Shown here: piece by piece, positions 25,250 to 36,299 of the stretch
How the letters are laid out: each line of letters begins with the position of its first letter
Numbering within the stretch: position 1 is the stretch's first letter
Translations under genes and position numbers: made by a program
Assembly (NCBI RefSeq): GCF_029892445.1
Contig: NZ_JARXVJ010000001.1
Span: 1,302,001 to 1,366,000, forward strand
Reading direction: 5' to 3'
DNA length: 64,000 nucleotides
Source of the DNA: Chryseobacterium sp. H1D6B
GTDB lineage: Bacteria; Bacteroidota; Bacteroidia; Flavobacteriales; Weeksellaceae
Notes under the pieces: generated by a model
The model's input: only the letters and a program-made list of their open reading frames with translations
Database searches by the model: none
What the model was told of the DNA's origin: nothing

Positions 25250-28200
25250 ATGAGTTTTTTAAATAAAGTTCTTAAAGGGTTTTTGGGAGACAAAAAAGCG
25301 CAGGACCTAAAAGAAGTAAAAAAAGTTGTAACAAAAATCAAAGCTGTTGAACCCGCTATTCAGCAATTGTCTGATGATGGGTTAAGAGAAAAAACTGCTG
25401 AATTTAAAAAGAATATAAAATCTGCAGCAAGTAAAATAACAGACCAAATAGAACAGATAAAAGAGCAGATAAAAAATTCAACCAACGTGGATGAAAAAGA
25501 AGCTCTTTTCTCAAAAATTGAATCTCTTAAAAAAGAATCATACGATATTGAAGAAAAAGTTCTTGGGCAGGTTCTTCCTGAAGCTTTTGCATTAATAAAA
25601 GAAACAGCAAGAAGATGGGCACAAAACGGAGAAATCCGCGTTGTAGCTACTGACATGGACAGAGAATTGGCTGCTACTAAAGATTTCGTTGAAATCCAAG
25701 GAGACACAGCCATTTGGAAGAATTCATGGGATGCAGCCGGAACTCCAGTAGTATGGGATATGGTGCATTATGATGTACAGTTTATTGGAGGGGTTATTCT
25801 TCACAGCGGAAAAATCACAGAGATGGCAACCGGTGAAGGTAAAACTTTAGTAGGTACATTACCTATTTACTTAAATGCACTTCCTGAAAGAGGGGTTCAC
25901 GTAGTAACCGTGAATGACTACCTTGCAAAAAGAGACTCCGCTTGGATGGGACCTCTTTATCAGTTCCATGGGATGTCGATTGATTGTATCGACAACCACC
26001 AGCCGAACTCAGACGGAAGAAGAAAAGCATACAATTCAGATATTACTTACGGAACAAATAACGAATTCGGTTTTGATTATTTGAGAGATAATATGGTGAC
26101 TTCACCATCAGAACTTGTACAAAGAGAATTAAACTTCGCGATCGTGGATGAAGTTGACTCTGTATTAGTGGATGATGCAAGAACTCCATTAATTATTTCA
26201 GGTCCTGTTCCTCAAGGAGACAGACAGGAATTTGATGTTCTTAAGCCTTCTATCGACAGAATCGTTGAAGTTCAGAAAAAAACAGTTTCTGTTATTTTTA
26301 ATGAGGCTAAAAAATTAATTGCTGCCGGAAACACTAAAGAAGGAGGTTTCAAATTACTTCAGGCTTATAGAGGTCTTCCAAAAAACAGACAATTAATCAA
26401 ATTCTTATCAGAAAGCGGAAACAGAGCATTGCTTCAGAAAACTGAAGGTCAATATATGCAGGACAACAACCGCGATATGCCGATTGTAGATAAAGATCTT
26501 TATTTTGTAATCGAAGAGAAAAACAATCAGGTAGATCTTACTGACAAAGGGGTTGAATACATGTCTCAAGGAAACTCAGACAACAATTTCTTCGTTCTTC
26601 CGGATATCGGTACTGAAATCGCTGAACTGGAAGCTAAAAATCTATCTAAAGAAGAAGAATTCGAAGCTAAAGAAAGATTATTCTCTGATTTTGCTGAAAA
26701 GTCTGAGCGTGTCCACACCATGAGCCAGCTGTTGAAAGCCTATACTTTATTTGAAAAAGATGATGAGTATGTTGTTATTGACGGAGAAGTAAAAATCGTT
26801 GATGAGCAGACAGGACGTATTATGGAAGGACGCCGTTATTCAGACGGTCTTCACCAGGCGATTGAAGCTAAAGAAAACGTTAAGATCGAAGCGGCTACGC
26901 AAACATTTGCAACAGTAACCCTTCAGAATTATTTCCGTATGTACAACAAACTTGCGGGGATGACAGGTACTGCAGAAACTGAAGCTGGAGAACTTTGGGA
27001 AATCTACAAATTAGATGTTGTAGTAATTCCTACCAACCGTCCTATTGTAAGACATGACAAACAAGATTTAGTTTTTAAAACTAACAGAGAAAAATATAAC
27101 GCTGTAATTGAAGAAATTGAAAAATTAACCTCAGCAGGAAGACCTGTTCTAGTAGGTACTACTTCCGTTGAAATCTCTCAATTACTTTCAAAAGCGCTTC
27201 AATTAAGAAAAATCCAGCACCAGGTATTGAATGCTAAACTTCACAAGAAGGAAGCAGAAATTGTTGCAGGAGCAGGACAGCCGGGAGTTGTAACTATTGC
27301 AACCAACATGGCAGGCCGTGGTACGGATATTAAGCTTTCTAAAGAAGTGAAAGATGCTGGAGGTCTAGCTATTATCGGTACAGAAAGACATGACTCCAGA
27401 CGTGTTGACAGACAGCTTCGTGGTAGAGCAGGACGTCAGGGAGATCCGGGAAGCTCACAATTCTACGTTTCTTTGGAAGATAACCTGATGCGTTTATTTG
27501 GTTCTGAAAGAATTGCTAAAATGATGGACAGAATGGGTCATAAAGACGGTGAAGTTATTCAGCATTCTATGATCAGCAAGTCTATTGAAAGAGCTCAGAA
27601 AAAAGTAGAAGAAAATAACTTCGGAATCAGAAAGAGACTTCTTGAGTATGATGACGTGATGAATAAACAGCGTGATGTAATCTACAAGAGAAGAAAGAAC
27701 GCTTTGTTCGGAGACCACTTGAAGTATGATATTACGAATATGATCTTCGATGTTTCTAATTCTATTGTTGCTAAAGGAAAAGCCAACGGAAGCTATAAAG
27801 ATTTTGAATTCGAAATTATCAAACACTTCACAATGGGATCTCCTATTTCTGAAAGTGACTTCGGTAACAAGCCTGTTCAGGACTTAACGAATATCCTTTT
27901 CAAAGCAGCTCAGGAAGATTATCAAATGAAGCTCAGCCTTCTAAAAGAAAAATCATTCCCTATTATTGAGAATGTATTTCAAAATCAAGGTTCAATGTTT
28001 AAAATGATCCAGGTTCCTTTTACAGACGGACATAAAACAATGACTATTGTTACTGACCTGAAAGAAGCTTATGATTCAAAATGTGACAGCTTAATCAACG
28101 ATTTCGAAAAGAACATCACTTTATCAATTATTGATGAAAACTGGAAACTTCACCTGCGTGAAATGGATGATCTGAGAAGATCTTCTCAAGGTGCCGTTTA

Positions 28201-28321
28201 TGAGCAGAAAGATCCGCTTGTTATTTATAAGCAGGAATCTTTCCACTTGTTCAGTGACATGGTAGATAAAATGAATAAAGAAATTATTTCATTCTTATAT
28301 AAAGGAGAAATCCCAGCCTAA
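25250..28321 (+). CDS. secA: Preprotein translocase ATPase SecA
   Basis: A 1023-residue motor that pushes unfolded proteins through SecYEG. Walker A is MATGEGKT (residues 192-199). NDYLAKRD, the [20 protein letters not shown]alker B region, [21 protein letters not shown] and the arginine-finger stretch [16 protein letters not shown] follow. The helical scaffold and wing domains fill the rest. The protein ends at [10 protein letters not shown] without the C-terminal zinc-binding tail of E. coli SecA. A charged coiled insertion near residues 45-115 is longer than in E. coli. No clear promoter was found in the 116 bases upstream. Confidence 0.97.
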   Translation: MSFLNKVLKGFLGDKKAQDLKEVKKVVTKIKAVEPAIQQLSDDGLREKTAEFKKNIKSAASKITDQIEQIKEQIKNSTNVDEKEALFSKIESLKKESYDIEEKVLGQVLPEAFALIKETARRWAQNGEIRVVATDMDRELAATKDFVEIQGDTAIWKNSWDAAGTPVVWDMVHYDVQFIGGVILHSGKITEMATGEGKTLVGTLPIYLNALPERGVHVVTVNDYLAKRDSAWMGPLYQFHGMSIDCIDNHQPNSDGRRKAYNSDITYGTNNEFGFDYLRDNMVTSPSELVQRELNFAIVDEVDSVLVDDARTPLIISGPVPQGDRQEFDVLKPSIDRIVEVQKKTVSVIFNEAKKLIAAGNTKEGGFKLLQAYRGLPKNRQLIKFLSESGNRALLQKTEGQYMQDNNRDMPIVDKDLYFVIEEKNNQVDLTDKGVEYMSQGNSDNNFFVLPDIGTEIAELEAKNLSKEEEFEAKERLFSDFAEKSERVHTMSQLLKAYTLFEKDDEYVVIDGEVKIVDEQTGRIMEGRRYSDGLHQAIEAKENVKIEAATQTFATVTLQNYFRMYNKLAGMTGTAETEAGELWEIYKLDVVVIPTNRPIVRHDKQDLVFKTNREKYNAVIEEIEKLTSAGRPVLVGTTSVEISQLLSKALQLRKIQHQVLNAKLHKKEAEIVAGAGQPGVVTIATNMAGRGTDIKLSKEVKDAGGLAIIGTERHDSRRVDRQLRGRAGRQGDPGSSQFYVSLEDNLMRLFGSERIAKMMDRMGHKDGEVIQHSMISKSIERAQKKVEENNFGIRKRLLEYDDVMNKQRDVIYKRRKNALFGDHLKYDITNMIFDVSNSIVAKGKANGSYKDFEFEIIKHFTMGSPISESDFGNKPVQDLTNILFKAAQEDYQMKLSLLKEKSFPIIENVFQNQGSMFKMIQVPFTDGHKTMTIVTDLKEAYDSKCDSLINDFEKNITLSIIDENWKLHLREMDDLRRSSQGAVYEQKDPLVIYKQESFHLFSDMVDKMNKEIISFLYKGEIPA

Positions 28322-28342
28322 GAAATAGCAAATATAGACTAC

Positions 28343-28377
28343 AAACCGCTTCAAGCATTCTTGAAGCGGTTTTTTGT
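28343..28377 (+). terminator. Terminator after secA
   Basis: A 13-bp perfect stem (AAACCGCTTCAAG, 28343-28355, with its complement, 28360-28372) is followed by a T run. Confidence 0.88.
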
Positions 28378-28424
28378 TATTCTATAGATAACAATTATAT
28401 GATAAATATCAATCTTGTATTTTA

Positions 28425-28441
28425 TTTAGAATAATTAAAAA
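28425..28441 (+). promoter_or_regulatory. Possible Fur-superfamily operator
   Basis: TTTAGAAT-A-ATTAAAAA matches 14 of 16 defined positions of a TTTAGAAT-n-ATTCTAAA dyad; the right half is imperfect. It lies 3 bases before the -7 element of a siderophore receptor operon, where an iron repressor would be expected. The assignment is inference. Confidence 0.4.
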
Positions 28442-28444
28442 CAA

Positions 28445-28452
28445 TATATTTG
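28445..28452 (+). promoter_or_regulatory. -7 element of the iron-uptake operon (TATATTTG)
   Basis: An exact TAnnTTTG match 15 bases before the chosen ATG at 28468. Confidence 0.6.
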
Positions 28453-28467
28453 CAAAAAAATTGCTTC

Positions 28468-30684
28468 ATGAAAAATATACTGATTTGTGCCTCGCTTTTG
28501 GGTTCTATCCTAACTTTTGCACAGGAAAAAGACTCAATCAATATAAAAAGCATCGATGAAGTTATTATTAATACCTATATAAAGAAGGATAGTGATTATT
28601 CTAATAAAATGCCTTTAAAAGCTATAGAAGATCCACAAGTCTATTCATCAATTGATAAAGGAGTTTTAGATAACCAATTATTATTTAATGTTGATGATGC
28701 CTTTAGAAATGTTACTGGAGCACAGAAAATGTGGAGTGCAACAAACAGAGCAGGCGACGGAGGTGTTTTCATCAACCTAAGAGGTTTTGTTGCAGGGAAT
28801 TCCGTGAGAAATGGTTTGGTAGCACCTATTACCACTTCTATGGATGCAATTAACATAGAGAGAGTGGAAATTTTAAAAGGCCCTTCAGCAACATTATTCG
28901 GAAGCAATGTAACGTCTTATGGCGGAGTAGTCAACAGAGTTACTAAAAAACCTTTTGAAACTTTTGCAGGGGCAATTTCACTAGCAGGCGGAAGTTATAA
29001 TTACTACAGAGTACAGGCCGATGTTAATGCTCCGCTGACTAATGACAAAAAATTATTATTCAGACTTAATACAGCCTATACTAACCAAGGAACATTTCAG
29101 AGAACCGATGCTAAAAATTCGTTTTATGCATTTACTCCATCCATAACCTATCGTCCTACGGATCAATTAGAAATTAATGCAGAATTGGAAATGTATGAAA
29201 CCAATGCTTATCCTGAAACAGCATTCTTCTTCTACTTCCCAAGCTCTGTATTAGGAGCAGACAGCATGGACCAATTGGAAAGATTTGGTTATGACTATAA
29301 ACAGACCTATACTGGAGAGGGCCTTAAAACAACTGCAAAAGCAAGAAATTTTTTCGGACAGGTTAATTATAAAATCAATGAACATATAAAGTCTTCATCG
29401 AATGTAAGCACTTCATATTCCTACTCAGACGGCTTTAATCCTTATTTTTATTTTGCTCCAAAATCTGCAGTAAGCCAAAATCCTACAGACACAGAATTAG
29501 GAATTGTAAGAGCAGACCAGTCTACAACTGACAGTAAAAAAACATATTTTCAACTGCAGCAGAATTTCAATTTCGACTATAAATTTGGAAATAATATGAG
29601 AAACAGAACGGTGGCAGGTTTTGATTATATGAGAGTAAAAGACGACCAGCATTTCATCTTTACCAATTTCGACTGGGTTCCTTTTAAAGGAGCAGATTAT
29701 ACTAATATGAATGCACAATCATTATCGGCTTTATATAATCAATATCAAAATACACCAGGTTATGATTTTACAGCTAATAATACCTATCCCTCTTTAGGAA
29801 AAAAAGATATCTACAGCGCTTATATTTCCAATGTCTTCACCCCAACAGCAGGTCTTACTATTCTGGCCGCAATACGCTATGAAAGCAATAATTTCAAAGG
29901 CGGTCTGAGAGGTTCGCAAGTTGCAGATTCTTATACTCAATCAGCTTGGTCTCCAAAATTTGGAGTAGTTTATCAGATCATACCTGATAAAGTTTCAGTT
30001 TTTGGAAATTATCAGAACAGCTTCAGTAGCAATGGCTACTATGTTTCTGATACTGCAGGAAGTATCAAACTTTCAGATCCTGAAAAAGCAAATCAGTTTG
30101 AGGGAGGTTTTAAAACAAATATTATAAAGGGAAGAATTACAACAACGGTAAGCTATTACAATATAGAAGTAAAGAATACTCTTTTAAATACCGGAAATAT
30201 GACCGGGACTGGACAGGCTGTTCAGAATCAAGCCGGTTCTTTAACAAGCAAAGGAATAGAACTTGAAGCGAATGCTTACCTGTTAAAAGGATTTTCATTG
30301 ATCGCTGGAGTAAGTTATAATGACATGAAATACACTGAAGCGGATAATGACGTTGCCGGAAGAAGACCTTCAACAGCTTCATCTCCTTGGCTTGTGAACT
30401 GTAATGCCAGCTATCAGTTTCTTGATGGAGTTCTCAAAGGATTGGGATTCGGAGTGGGCGGAAATTATGCCAGCGACAACAAAATTGTAAATTCTGTTTC
30501 AATGGGAACTTTTATTCTTCCAAAATACCTTGTAATGAATGCTAATGCATTTTATGATGCTAAAAAATTCAGAATAGGGGTAAAAGTAGACAATTTCACA
30601 AACGAACATTACTGGAACGGATATACTACAGCCAACGCACAGCCATTAGCCAACGTGATGGGAAGTTTCACGTATAAATTCTAA
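28468..30684 (+). CDS. TonB-dependent siderophore receptor
   Basis: A 738-residue outer-membrane receptor. The ATG at 28468 gives a clean signal peptide (MKNILICASLLGSILTFAQ); an upstream TTG in frame overlaps the promoter and is rejected. The plug shows a divergent TonB region (SIDEVIINTYIKKDSDY), then GGVFINLRGF and IERVEILKGPSATLFGSNV. This is the FhuA/FoxA-like siderophore receptor pattern. The C-terminus ends in the aromatic barrel signature GSFTYKF. It is the first gene of a five-gene operon with two more receptors and two PepSY proteins. The siderophore is unknown; hydroxamates are likely from the plug type. Confidence 0.87.
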   Translation: MKNILICASLLGSILTFAQEKDSINIKSIDEVIINTYIKKDSDYSNKMPLKAIEDPQVYSSIDKGVLDNQLLFNVDDAFRNVTGAQKMWSATNRAGDGGVFINLRGFVAGNSVRNGLVAPITTSMDAINIERVEILKGPSATLFGSNVTSYGGVVNRVTKKPFETFAGAISLAGGSYNYYRVQADVNAPLTNDKKLLFRLNTAYTNQGTFQRTDAKNSFYAFTPSITYRPTDQLEINAELEMYETNAYPETAFFFYFPSSVLGADSMDQLERFGYDYKQTYTGEGLKTTAKARNFFGQVNYKINEHIKSSSNVSTSYSYSDGFNPYFYFAPKSAVSQNPTDTELGIVRADQSTTDSKKTYFQLQQNFNFDYKFGNNMRNRTVAGFDYMRVKDDQHFIFTNFDWVPFKGADYTNMNAQSLSALYNQYQNTPGYDFTANNTYPSLGKKDIYSAYISNVFTPTAGLTILAAIRYESNNFKGGLRGSQVADSYTQSAWSPKFGVVYQIIPDKVSVFGNYQNSFSSNGYYVSDTAGSIKLSDPEKANQFEGGFKTNIIKGRITTTVSYYNIEVKNTLLNTGNMTGTGQAVQNQAGSLTSKGIELEANAYLLKGFSLIAGVSYNDMKYTEADNDVAGRRPSTASSPWLVNCNASYQFLDGVLKGLGFGVGGNYASDNKIVNSVSMGTFILPKYLVMNANAFYDAKKFRIGVKVDNFTNEHYWNGYTTANAQPLANVMGSFTYKF

Positions 30685-30725
30685 TTCTAAATAAAATAAT
30701 TCAACACACAAGGATTCTATCAACA

Positions 30726-32882
30726 ATGAAAAAAGCAATAATAGGAGCATCTTTATTATCTACAATAACGACCTTCGCCCAAGTAAAAGATTCTACAAAA
30801 TCAAAAGATATCGAAGAAGTTGTTGTACATGGAAAATATTATCAGAAATATAAATTAAATGAAGTTTCCGGGTCATTAAGATTACAGACCCCTATTCTTG
30901 AACTTCCTCAAAATGTTCAATCCATAAGCTCACAGATTCTGACAGATCAGATTGCATTGAATATGTCTGAAGGAATTGTAAGAAACGTAAGCGGTGCAAG
31001 AAAAGTAGAGCACTGGGATAATGTATATTCCAATGTGTTTATGAGAGGGGCAAGTATCGCTACTTATATGAACGGAATGAATGTTTCTTCTACTTGGGGA
31101 CCAATAAATCCTGATGCATCTATCATTGACCGTATAGAATTTGTAAAAGGACCTGCTGGGTTCATGGGTTCTTTAGGAGATCCTGCTGGTTTTTATAATA
31201 TTGTCACTAAAAAACCAACTGGTAAATTTGCCAACAGTGTAAGGTTTACCACCGGAAGTTATAATCTTTTCAGAGGAGAAGCTGATCTGGACGGCGTACT
31301 TGTTAAAAACGGAGTTTTAGATTACCGTTTAAATTTAATGGGAAGTACCAATGGATCTTGGGTAGAAAATGATAAAACTAAAAAAATAATTGTTGCACCA
31401 TCAATTACTTTCAGACCTACTAAAACAACTACCCTAACAGCTCAATATAACTATCAGTATCTTAAATTTTCTCAGCCCGGGGCTTACTTAATGTCTAAGG
31501 ACGGGTATGCTTCATTAGGAGTTCATACCAACTTCAACGACAAGAATTTCAAAGAAACTGAAGTAACTGATCAGAGCTTATTTTTAAGTTTAGATCAAAA
31601 ATTGTTTAATGACTGGGTTTGGAGTACACAGTATGCCTACATGGACATGAATTATGACGGAGGCTCATGGTGGGGATCTTTTGACACTCAAAACAGTAGT
31701 ATATTCAATAGAACGTTAAGCAACTGGCAGGCTGTCGGCAAAAACCACATCTTCCAGACTTATGTGAGAGGCAGTCTAAAAACAGGGAATATAACCCATA
31801 AAATTATTGCCGGTTTTGATTATGGAAACAGAAAATATAACGCAGATTTCTCAGGCTACAGCAACGGAGTTTATCCTATTGACATTCATAATGTTCAGTA
31901 TGGTGTAAACCCTTCTACTCTTCCGCCATCAGATTTTTATACTCTAAACACTTCTGCTCCATTCTATAATGATCAAGGCGTAAAATACAATTCTTATTAT
32001 GCTCAGGATCAAATAGAAATGTTTAATAATAAACTGCGTGTTACGTTAGCCGGAAGATATACCAGCGGAACCACTTTTGCCGGATATCCTAATCTAGCCC
32101 CTATAAAGCCTGATAATGCTGGAGAATTTACTCCTAGAGTAGGTGTAAGTTATTCTATTAAAGATGATTTCTCTGTTTACGGGGTTTTCGATAAAACTTT
32201 TGTTCCTCAATCTGCTCTTCAGTATTCTACAACCAATCCTAATGGGGACCCGCTTAATACACCTTTCAGAGGACAAAACTTAGAAGCTGGTGTGAAAAAA
32301 GACTGGTTCGGAGGGAAATGGAACTCAACATTTGCATTCTATGAAATTAGAAGAAAAAATATCTTCACATCAGATATGTCACATCCCAATCAAGGATTTT
32401 CTGTGGCAACAGGTGAGCAGAGGGCAAGAGGTTTTGAGGCAGATATTAAAGGACAGCTTGCAAGAGGCCTGAACGTTGTAATCAACTATGCTTATACGGA
32501 TGCAAAGACAGTTAAAGATAATGACCCTACAAGAATCGGCCAGCAGTCTCCTGGGAATGCAAAAAATGTTCAGAACACTTGGCTGAGCTACAGATTTGAA
32601 GATGGAAAGCTAAGAGGATTTGGTATTTCTGCAGGATATCAGTATCAGGGAGGAAGACAGTCTTGGTTTGGAACCAGTGCCAAATTAGACCAAAGCTTAG
32701 AAGATTATTTCGATACTAATTTCGGGATTTCTTATGCGGCTAAAAAATTCGATATCAATTTATTGTTGAACAATGTTCTAAACAGAAAATTATACAGCGG
32801 CTACAGATCTGATGACGGATCTTACGCATGGATCTATAACGCTCCTAGAAACTGGAGATTATCAATAGGATATAAATTTTAA
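30726..32882 (+). CDS. TonB-dependent siderophore receptor
   Basis: A 718-residue outer-membrane receptor with signal peptide 1-19 (MKKAIIGASLLSTITTFAQ). The TonB-box/plug region begins DIEEVVVHGKYYQKYKLNE and continues LELPQNVQSISSQIL, a typical start of ferrichrome/coprogen-type receptors. The plug motif is IDRIEFVKGPAGFMGSLGDPAGFYNIVTKKP. The barrel ends NWRLSIGYKF. It follows the first receptor by 41 bases and precedes a PepSY protein by 37, so it is in the same operon. It has the same domain plan as its neighbour but is clearly divergent, so a different ferric siderophore is likely. Confidence 0.87.
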   Translation: MKKAIIGASLLSTITTFAQVKDSTKSKDIEEVVVHGKYYQKYKLNEVSGSLRLQTPILELPQNVQSISSQILTDQIALNMSEGIVRNVSGARKVEHWDNVYSNVFMRGASIATYMNGMNVSSTWGPINPDASIIDRIEFVKGPAGFMGSLGDPAGFYNIVTKKPTGKFANSVRFTTGSYNLFRGEADLDGVLVKNGVLDYRLNLMGSTNGSWVENDKTKKIIVAPSITFRPTKTTTLTAQYNYQYLKFSQPGAYLMSKDGYASLGVHTNFNDKNFKETEVTDQSLFLSLDQKLFNDWVWSTQYAYMDMNYDGGSWWGSFDTQNSSIFNRTLSNWQAVGKNHIFQTYVRGSLKTGNITHKIIAGFDYGNRKYNADFSGYSNGVYPIDIHNVQYGVNPSTLPPSDFYTLNTSAPFYNDQGVKYNSYYAQDQIEMFNNKLRVTLAGRYTSGTTFAGYPNLAPIKPDNAGEFTPRVGVSYSIKDDFSVYGVFDKTFVPQSALQYSTTNPNGDPLNTPFRGQNLEAGVKKDWFGGKWNSTFAFYEIRRKNIFTSDMSHPNQGFSVATGEQRARGFEADIKGQLARGLNVVINYAYTDAKTVKDNDPTRIGQQSPGNAKNVQNTWLSYRFEDGKLRGFGISAGYQYQGGRQSWFGTSAKLDQSLEDYFDTNFGISYAAKKFDINLLLNNVLNRKLYSGYRSDDGSYAWIYNAPRNWRLSIGYKF

Positions 32883-32919
32883 ATACTTAAAAGTTAGCCC
32901 TGTAAGCTGACTTTTTGAT

Positions 32920-34128
32920 ATGAAGAAAAAACATCATCATAAGAAGAAACCTTCTTTTATAAAAACATGGTCTGCCAAACTGCATTTGTGGTTTGGCTTG
33001 TCCGTTGGTCTTATTGTATTCATCGTTTCTTTATCGGGAACTTTGTATATTTTTAAGGATGAAATACAGAACAGCATCCGGAAAGATGCCATTTATTTAA
33101 AAAAGGAAACCATCACTCAACAGCCGTTATCGATCAATCTTCTCCGCGAAAAGGTGGCTTTGGAGATCAATGAAAAGTATCCGGTGATTTCTGTGGAAAT
33201 TCCGTTAGCATCAAATAAATCTTACCAGTTTTTATATTACGAAAAAGATAAAAAAGGCTGGAATTATTTTAAAGAAGTTTTGATTAACAAATCAGTGTAT
33301 GTCAATCAGTATACAGGAGAGATTTTAGCTGTTTATGATGAAAAATATGACTTTTTTACGCTTCTGAAATACATCCACTGGGGACTGCTTCTGAATTCCG
33401 ACTGGGGAAAATATGTAGTAGGAATCCCAGTTGTACTGTTCATCATCATGCTGATCACAGGAATTGTATTGTGGTGGCCGAATAATAAAAAAGCAAGAAA
33501 AAGCAGACTTTCTTTCGATTGGAAGAATGTAAAAACTTGGAAGCGCAGAAACTATGACCTTCACAATGTTTTAGGGTTTTACTCCTCATTTATTGCATTG
33601 ATATTAAGCGTTACAGGAATCTATTTTGCTTACCCGTATGTGAAAAATGTTTTCAATTTTACTTTATCGGGATCAGTTGACCTGCCCAAAGAAAAGAAGA
33701 TCAAGTCTCCAGATTCTCTTCAAACAAGAAACAATTCTATTTTTGACCTGACAGCACAGGAAACAAGAAAATTATATTCCGGTTCTTCCAGCTTTAGAAT
33801 CCCGCTGAATGGAAAAAATAAAAAAGGAAAAGAGCTGGAAAACATTCCAGTTTCTATCTATCAGGAAGACGGAAGATTTAGTGTCAGAAATCAATTGGTT
33901 TTTGATAAATATTCAGGAAAATTATTATCAAACAAACCGCACCAAAATTTAAGCAATGCCGAAAAATATGCCAATGCCAATTATGATATCCATACAGGAT
34001 CATATTTCGGTTTATTTGGTAAAATTATCTGGTTTATTGCAGGATTAATCTGCACCTCACTGCCTGTGACAGGATTTTTAGTATGGTGGGGAAAACGAAA
34101 AAAACAAGGCAAGAAAATCATCTCATGA
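32920..34128 (+). CDS. PepSY-associated membrane protein, likely ferric-siderophore reductase type
   Basis: A 402-residue inner-membrane protein with four main membrane segments, near residues 25-47, 155-180, 217-240 and 365-390. Between them are two PepSY-like periplasmic parts. Conserved histidines sit in HLWFG, IHWGLL, YDLHNVLG and NYDIHTGS, fitting haem or metal coordination. The N-terminus MKKKHHHKKK is His/Lys-rich and cytosolic. Proteins of this type (PiuB/FoxB family) reduce ferric siderophores taken up by adjacent TonB receptors. Its stop overlaps the next receptor's start in an ATGA arrangement, so translation is coupled. Confidence 0.82.
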   Translation: MKKKHHHKKKPSFIKTWSAKLHLWFGLSVGLIVFIVSLSGTLYIFKDEIQNSIRKDAIYLKKETITQQPLSINLLREKVALEINEKYPVISVEIPLASNKSYQFLYYEKDKKGWNYFKEVLINKSVYVNQYTGEILAVYDEKYDFFTLLKYIHWGLLLNSDWGKYVVGIPVVLFIIMLITGIVLWWPNNKKARKSRLSFDWKNVKTWKRRNYDLHNVLGFYSSFIALILSVTGIYFAYPYVKNVFNFTLSGSVDLPKEKKIKSPDSLQTRNNSIFDLTAQETRKLYSGSSSFRIPLNGKNKKGKELENIPVSIYQEDGRFSVRNQLVFDKYSGKLLSNKPHQNLSNAEKYANANYDIHTGSYFGLFGKIIWFIAGLICTSLPVTGFLVWWGKRKKQGKKIIS

Positions 34129-36242
34129 AGAAAATAATTTTTTCAGCAGCCTGCTTAGGAACGGCAACTGCATTCGCTCAAGTGACAGATACTGTAAAGA
34201 CTAAGAATGTAGAAGAGGTTGTATTAACGGCTTCGAGAAAGAAAGAAAATAGCAAAGAAGTTCCAAGCTCTATTACTATTGTGAATGAAAAACAAATTCA
34301 GTCACAATTAACGGTCAACTCCGATATTACAAGCATACTTCAATATACGGTTCCCAGTTTAGCAACTAACTCAGGACAGACTTCCAACACAGGACAAACG
34401 CTTAGAGGAAGACAGGTTCTCGTGCTTATAGACGGAATTCCGCAGTCTACTCCATTAAGGAACGGCGCAAGGGATTTGAGAGTAATTGATCCTTCTGTAA
34501 TCGAAAGAATTGAAGTGATAAAAGGAGCTTCATCCATTTACGGAAATGGTGCAGACGGTGGAATTATCAATTATATTACAAAAAGAAGCAGATCAGATAA
34601 AAATATTTCAGGCGTTTCACAGCTTGGTTTTACGGGACAGCGGTACGGCGGTACTCTTGGGGTAAGAGCAAGCCAGCTGTTATCAGGAAAGATCACTGAT
34701 AAATTTGATTATGTTGTTTCACTGGCCTATGAAAGAACGGGTTACATGAAAGATGCGGACGGCGTTAATTTAAGCCCTACTTACAGCCCGGCTAAAATGG
34801 ACAATTATAACGGGATGGTGAAATTAGGTTATAACCTTAATGACAATCAAAGAATTGAAGTCTCTTATATCGGGTATGCTTCAAAATCAGATCTGGATCT
34901 GGGATTAAAAACAGGAAAATACGGAATCACGCCTACTATCGGAGAAGGAAGAGGATTAAATCTTGAAACGACTCCTCAGGGAACACCGAGAAACCATAAT
35001 TATAAAGTAAGCTACGACAATAAAAATCTATTCAAAGGAACTGCATTGAATGTAAACCTTTATTATCAAGACTTTAGAACTGTTTACGGATACAGCGACA
35101 CTTTCTTGAATGGAGGTCAGTCTAACGTCATTTCTCAAAAGAAGGGCGCGAGATTAAACTTTGACACCCAGCTTTGGAAAGCTGAAAATTCACAGGCAGA
35201 AGTAATCTATGGTTTAGATGTTTTAAATGACCAGACCGTCCAGAAGCTGGAAGACGGCCGTTACTGGACCCCCGATATGAACATGACCAATATTGCTCCT
35301 TTTGCTTTAATTAAAATTGATCTTTTAAAGAAATTAACGATAAAAGGAGGTGTGCGCTATGAAAATATGAACGTAAAAGTTGGAGATTTCAACACCCTTT
35401 CTACACTTAAAAGTGACGGAACATTCACCAAAAGTATTTTTGTAACAGGCGGAGATCTGAAATACAATGCATTCGTTGGAAACATCGGTATCCGTTACAA
35501 TATTGATCCGTCTATTAATTTATTCGGAAGTTTTTCCCAGGCCTATTCAATTAATGAGCTAGGAAGAATTTTAAGAACCTCAACGGCCGATACAATCAAT
35601 AATCTTGAGACGAAACCTATCATTGTCAATAACTACGAATTCGGAGCTACAGGACAACTTTCCAACTGGGTAAATTATGAGATTACGTCATATGTAAGCA
35701 CCTCAAAATTAGGAGCTACCTTCATTCAAAGCCCGGACAGAGCCTTAACAATACAGAGAGCTCCGGAAATTGTATACGGAGTGGAAGGATTTTTACATTT
35801 CACCCCTGCAAAATGGATCAATTTCGGGGGGAGCTACAGCTGGATGGAAGGAATTACTTCTTTAAAAGATGACGGAGATTATTCCTCAAAGATCAATAAC
35901 AGCAGAATTTCTGCTCCCAAAGTTCTGGCTTATGTGCAGGTAAGACCTATACAATCTTTATCTGTCGGTATTGATATGCTCCAGGCATTTAAGCAGGATA
36001 GATTTGATCCTAACTCAAAAACAGGGTTATATGCTTACGGTGAAGGAAAGGTTCCTGCATACACTGTATTTAACTTAAAATCCAGCTATGACGTTAACAA
36101 AAGCTGGAAACTTTCTTTAGGGGTAGAAAATCTATTTAATAAATTATATCAGCCGGCTATCGCATGGTGGGCCGCAAGAGACAGTGATTTCACCAACTCA
36201 TTAGGAATGAGAGGAACATTCATGATTGAATATAAATTTTAA
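34125..36242 (+). CDS. TonB-dependent receptor
   Basis: A 705-residue outer-membrane receptor. The start at 34125 gives the signal peptide MKKIIFSAACLGTATAFAQ and a 4-base ATGA overlap with the preceding PepSY gene; an earlier in-frame ATG at 34083 would bury the signal and is rejected. The TonB box is KNVEEVVLTASRKKENSKEV. The plug has QTLRGRQVLVLIDGIPQS and IERIEVIKGASSIYGNGADGGIINYITKR, as in aerobactin/IutA-like receptors. The barrel ends GTFMIEYKF. It is followed 57 bases later by a second PepSY gene, giving a receptor-reductase, receptor-reductase layout. Confidence 0.87.
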   Translation: MKKIIFSAACLGTATAFAQVTDTVKTKNVEEVVLTASRKKENSKEVPSSITIVNEKQIQSQLTVNSDITSILQYTVPSLATNSGQTSNTGQTLRGRQVLVLIDGIPQSTPLRNGARDLRVIDPSVIERIEVIKGASSIYGNGADGGIINYITKRSRSDKNISGVSQLGFTGQRYGGTLGVRASQLLSGKITDKFDYVVSLAYERTGYMKDADGVNLSPTYSPAKMDNYNGMVKLGYNLNDNQRIEVSYIGYASKSDLDLGLKTGKYGITPTIGEGRGLNLETTPQGTPRNHNYKVSYDNKNLFKGTALNVNLYYQDFRTVYGYSDTFLNGGQSNVISQKKGARLNFDTQLWKAENSQAEVIYGLDVLNDQTVQKLEDGRYWTPDMNMTNIAPFALIKIDLLKKLTIKGGVRYENMNVKVGDFNTLSTLKSDGTFTKSIFVTGGDLKYNAFVGNIGIRYNIDPSINLFGSFSQAYSINELGRILRTSTADTINNLETKPIIVNNYEFGATGQLSNWVNYEITSYVSTSKLGATFIQSPDRALTIQRAPEIVYGVEGFLHFTPAKWINFGGSYSWMEGITSLKDDGDYSSKINNSRISAPKVLAYVQVRPIQSLSVGIDMLQAFKQDRFDPNSKTGLYAYGEGKVPAYTVFNLKSSYDVNKSWKLSLGVENLFNKLYQPAIAWWAARDSDFTNSLGMRGTFMIEYKF

Positions 36243-36299
36243 TTAATCTAAATAAAAAGTAAAGCTTATCTTTGGCCTCAGTTACTTTTCTGTTACAAT

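Noticed and set aside
28450..28467. TTG start for the first iron receptor
   Set aside because: It lies inside the TATATTTG element and spoils the signal peptide; the ATG at 28468 is used.
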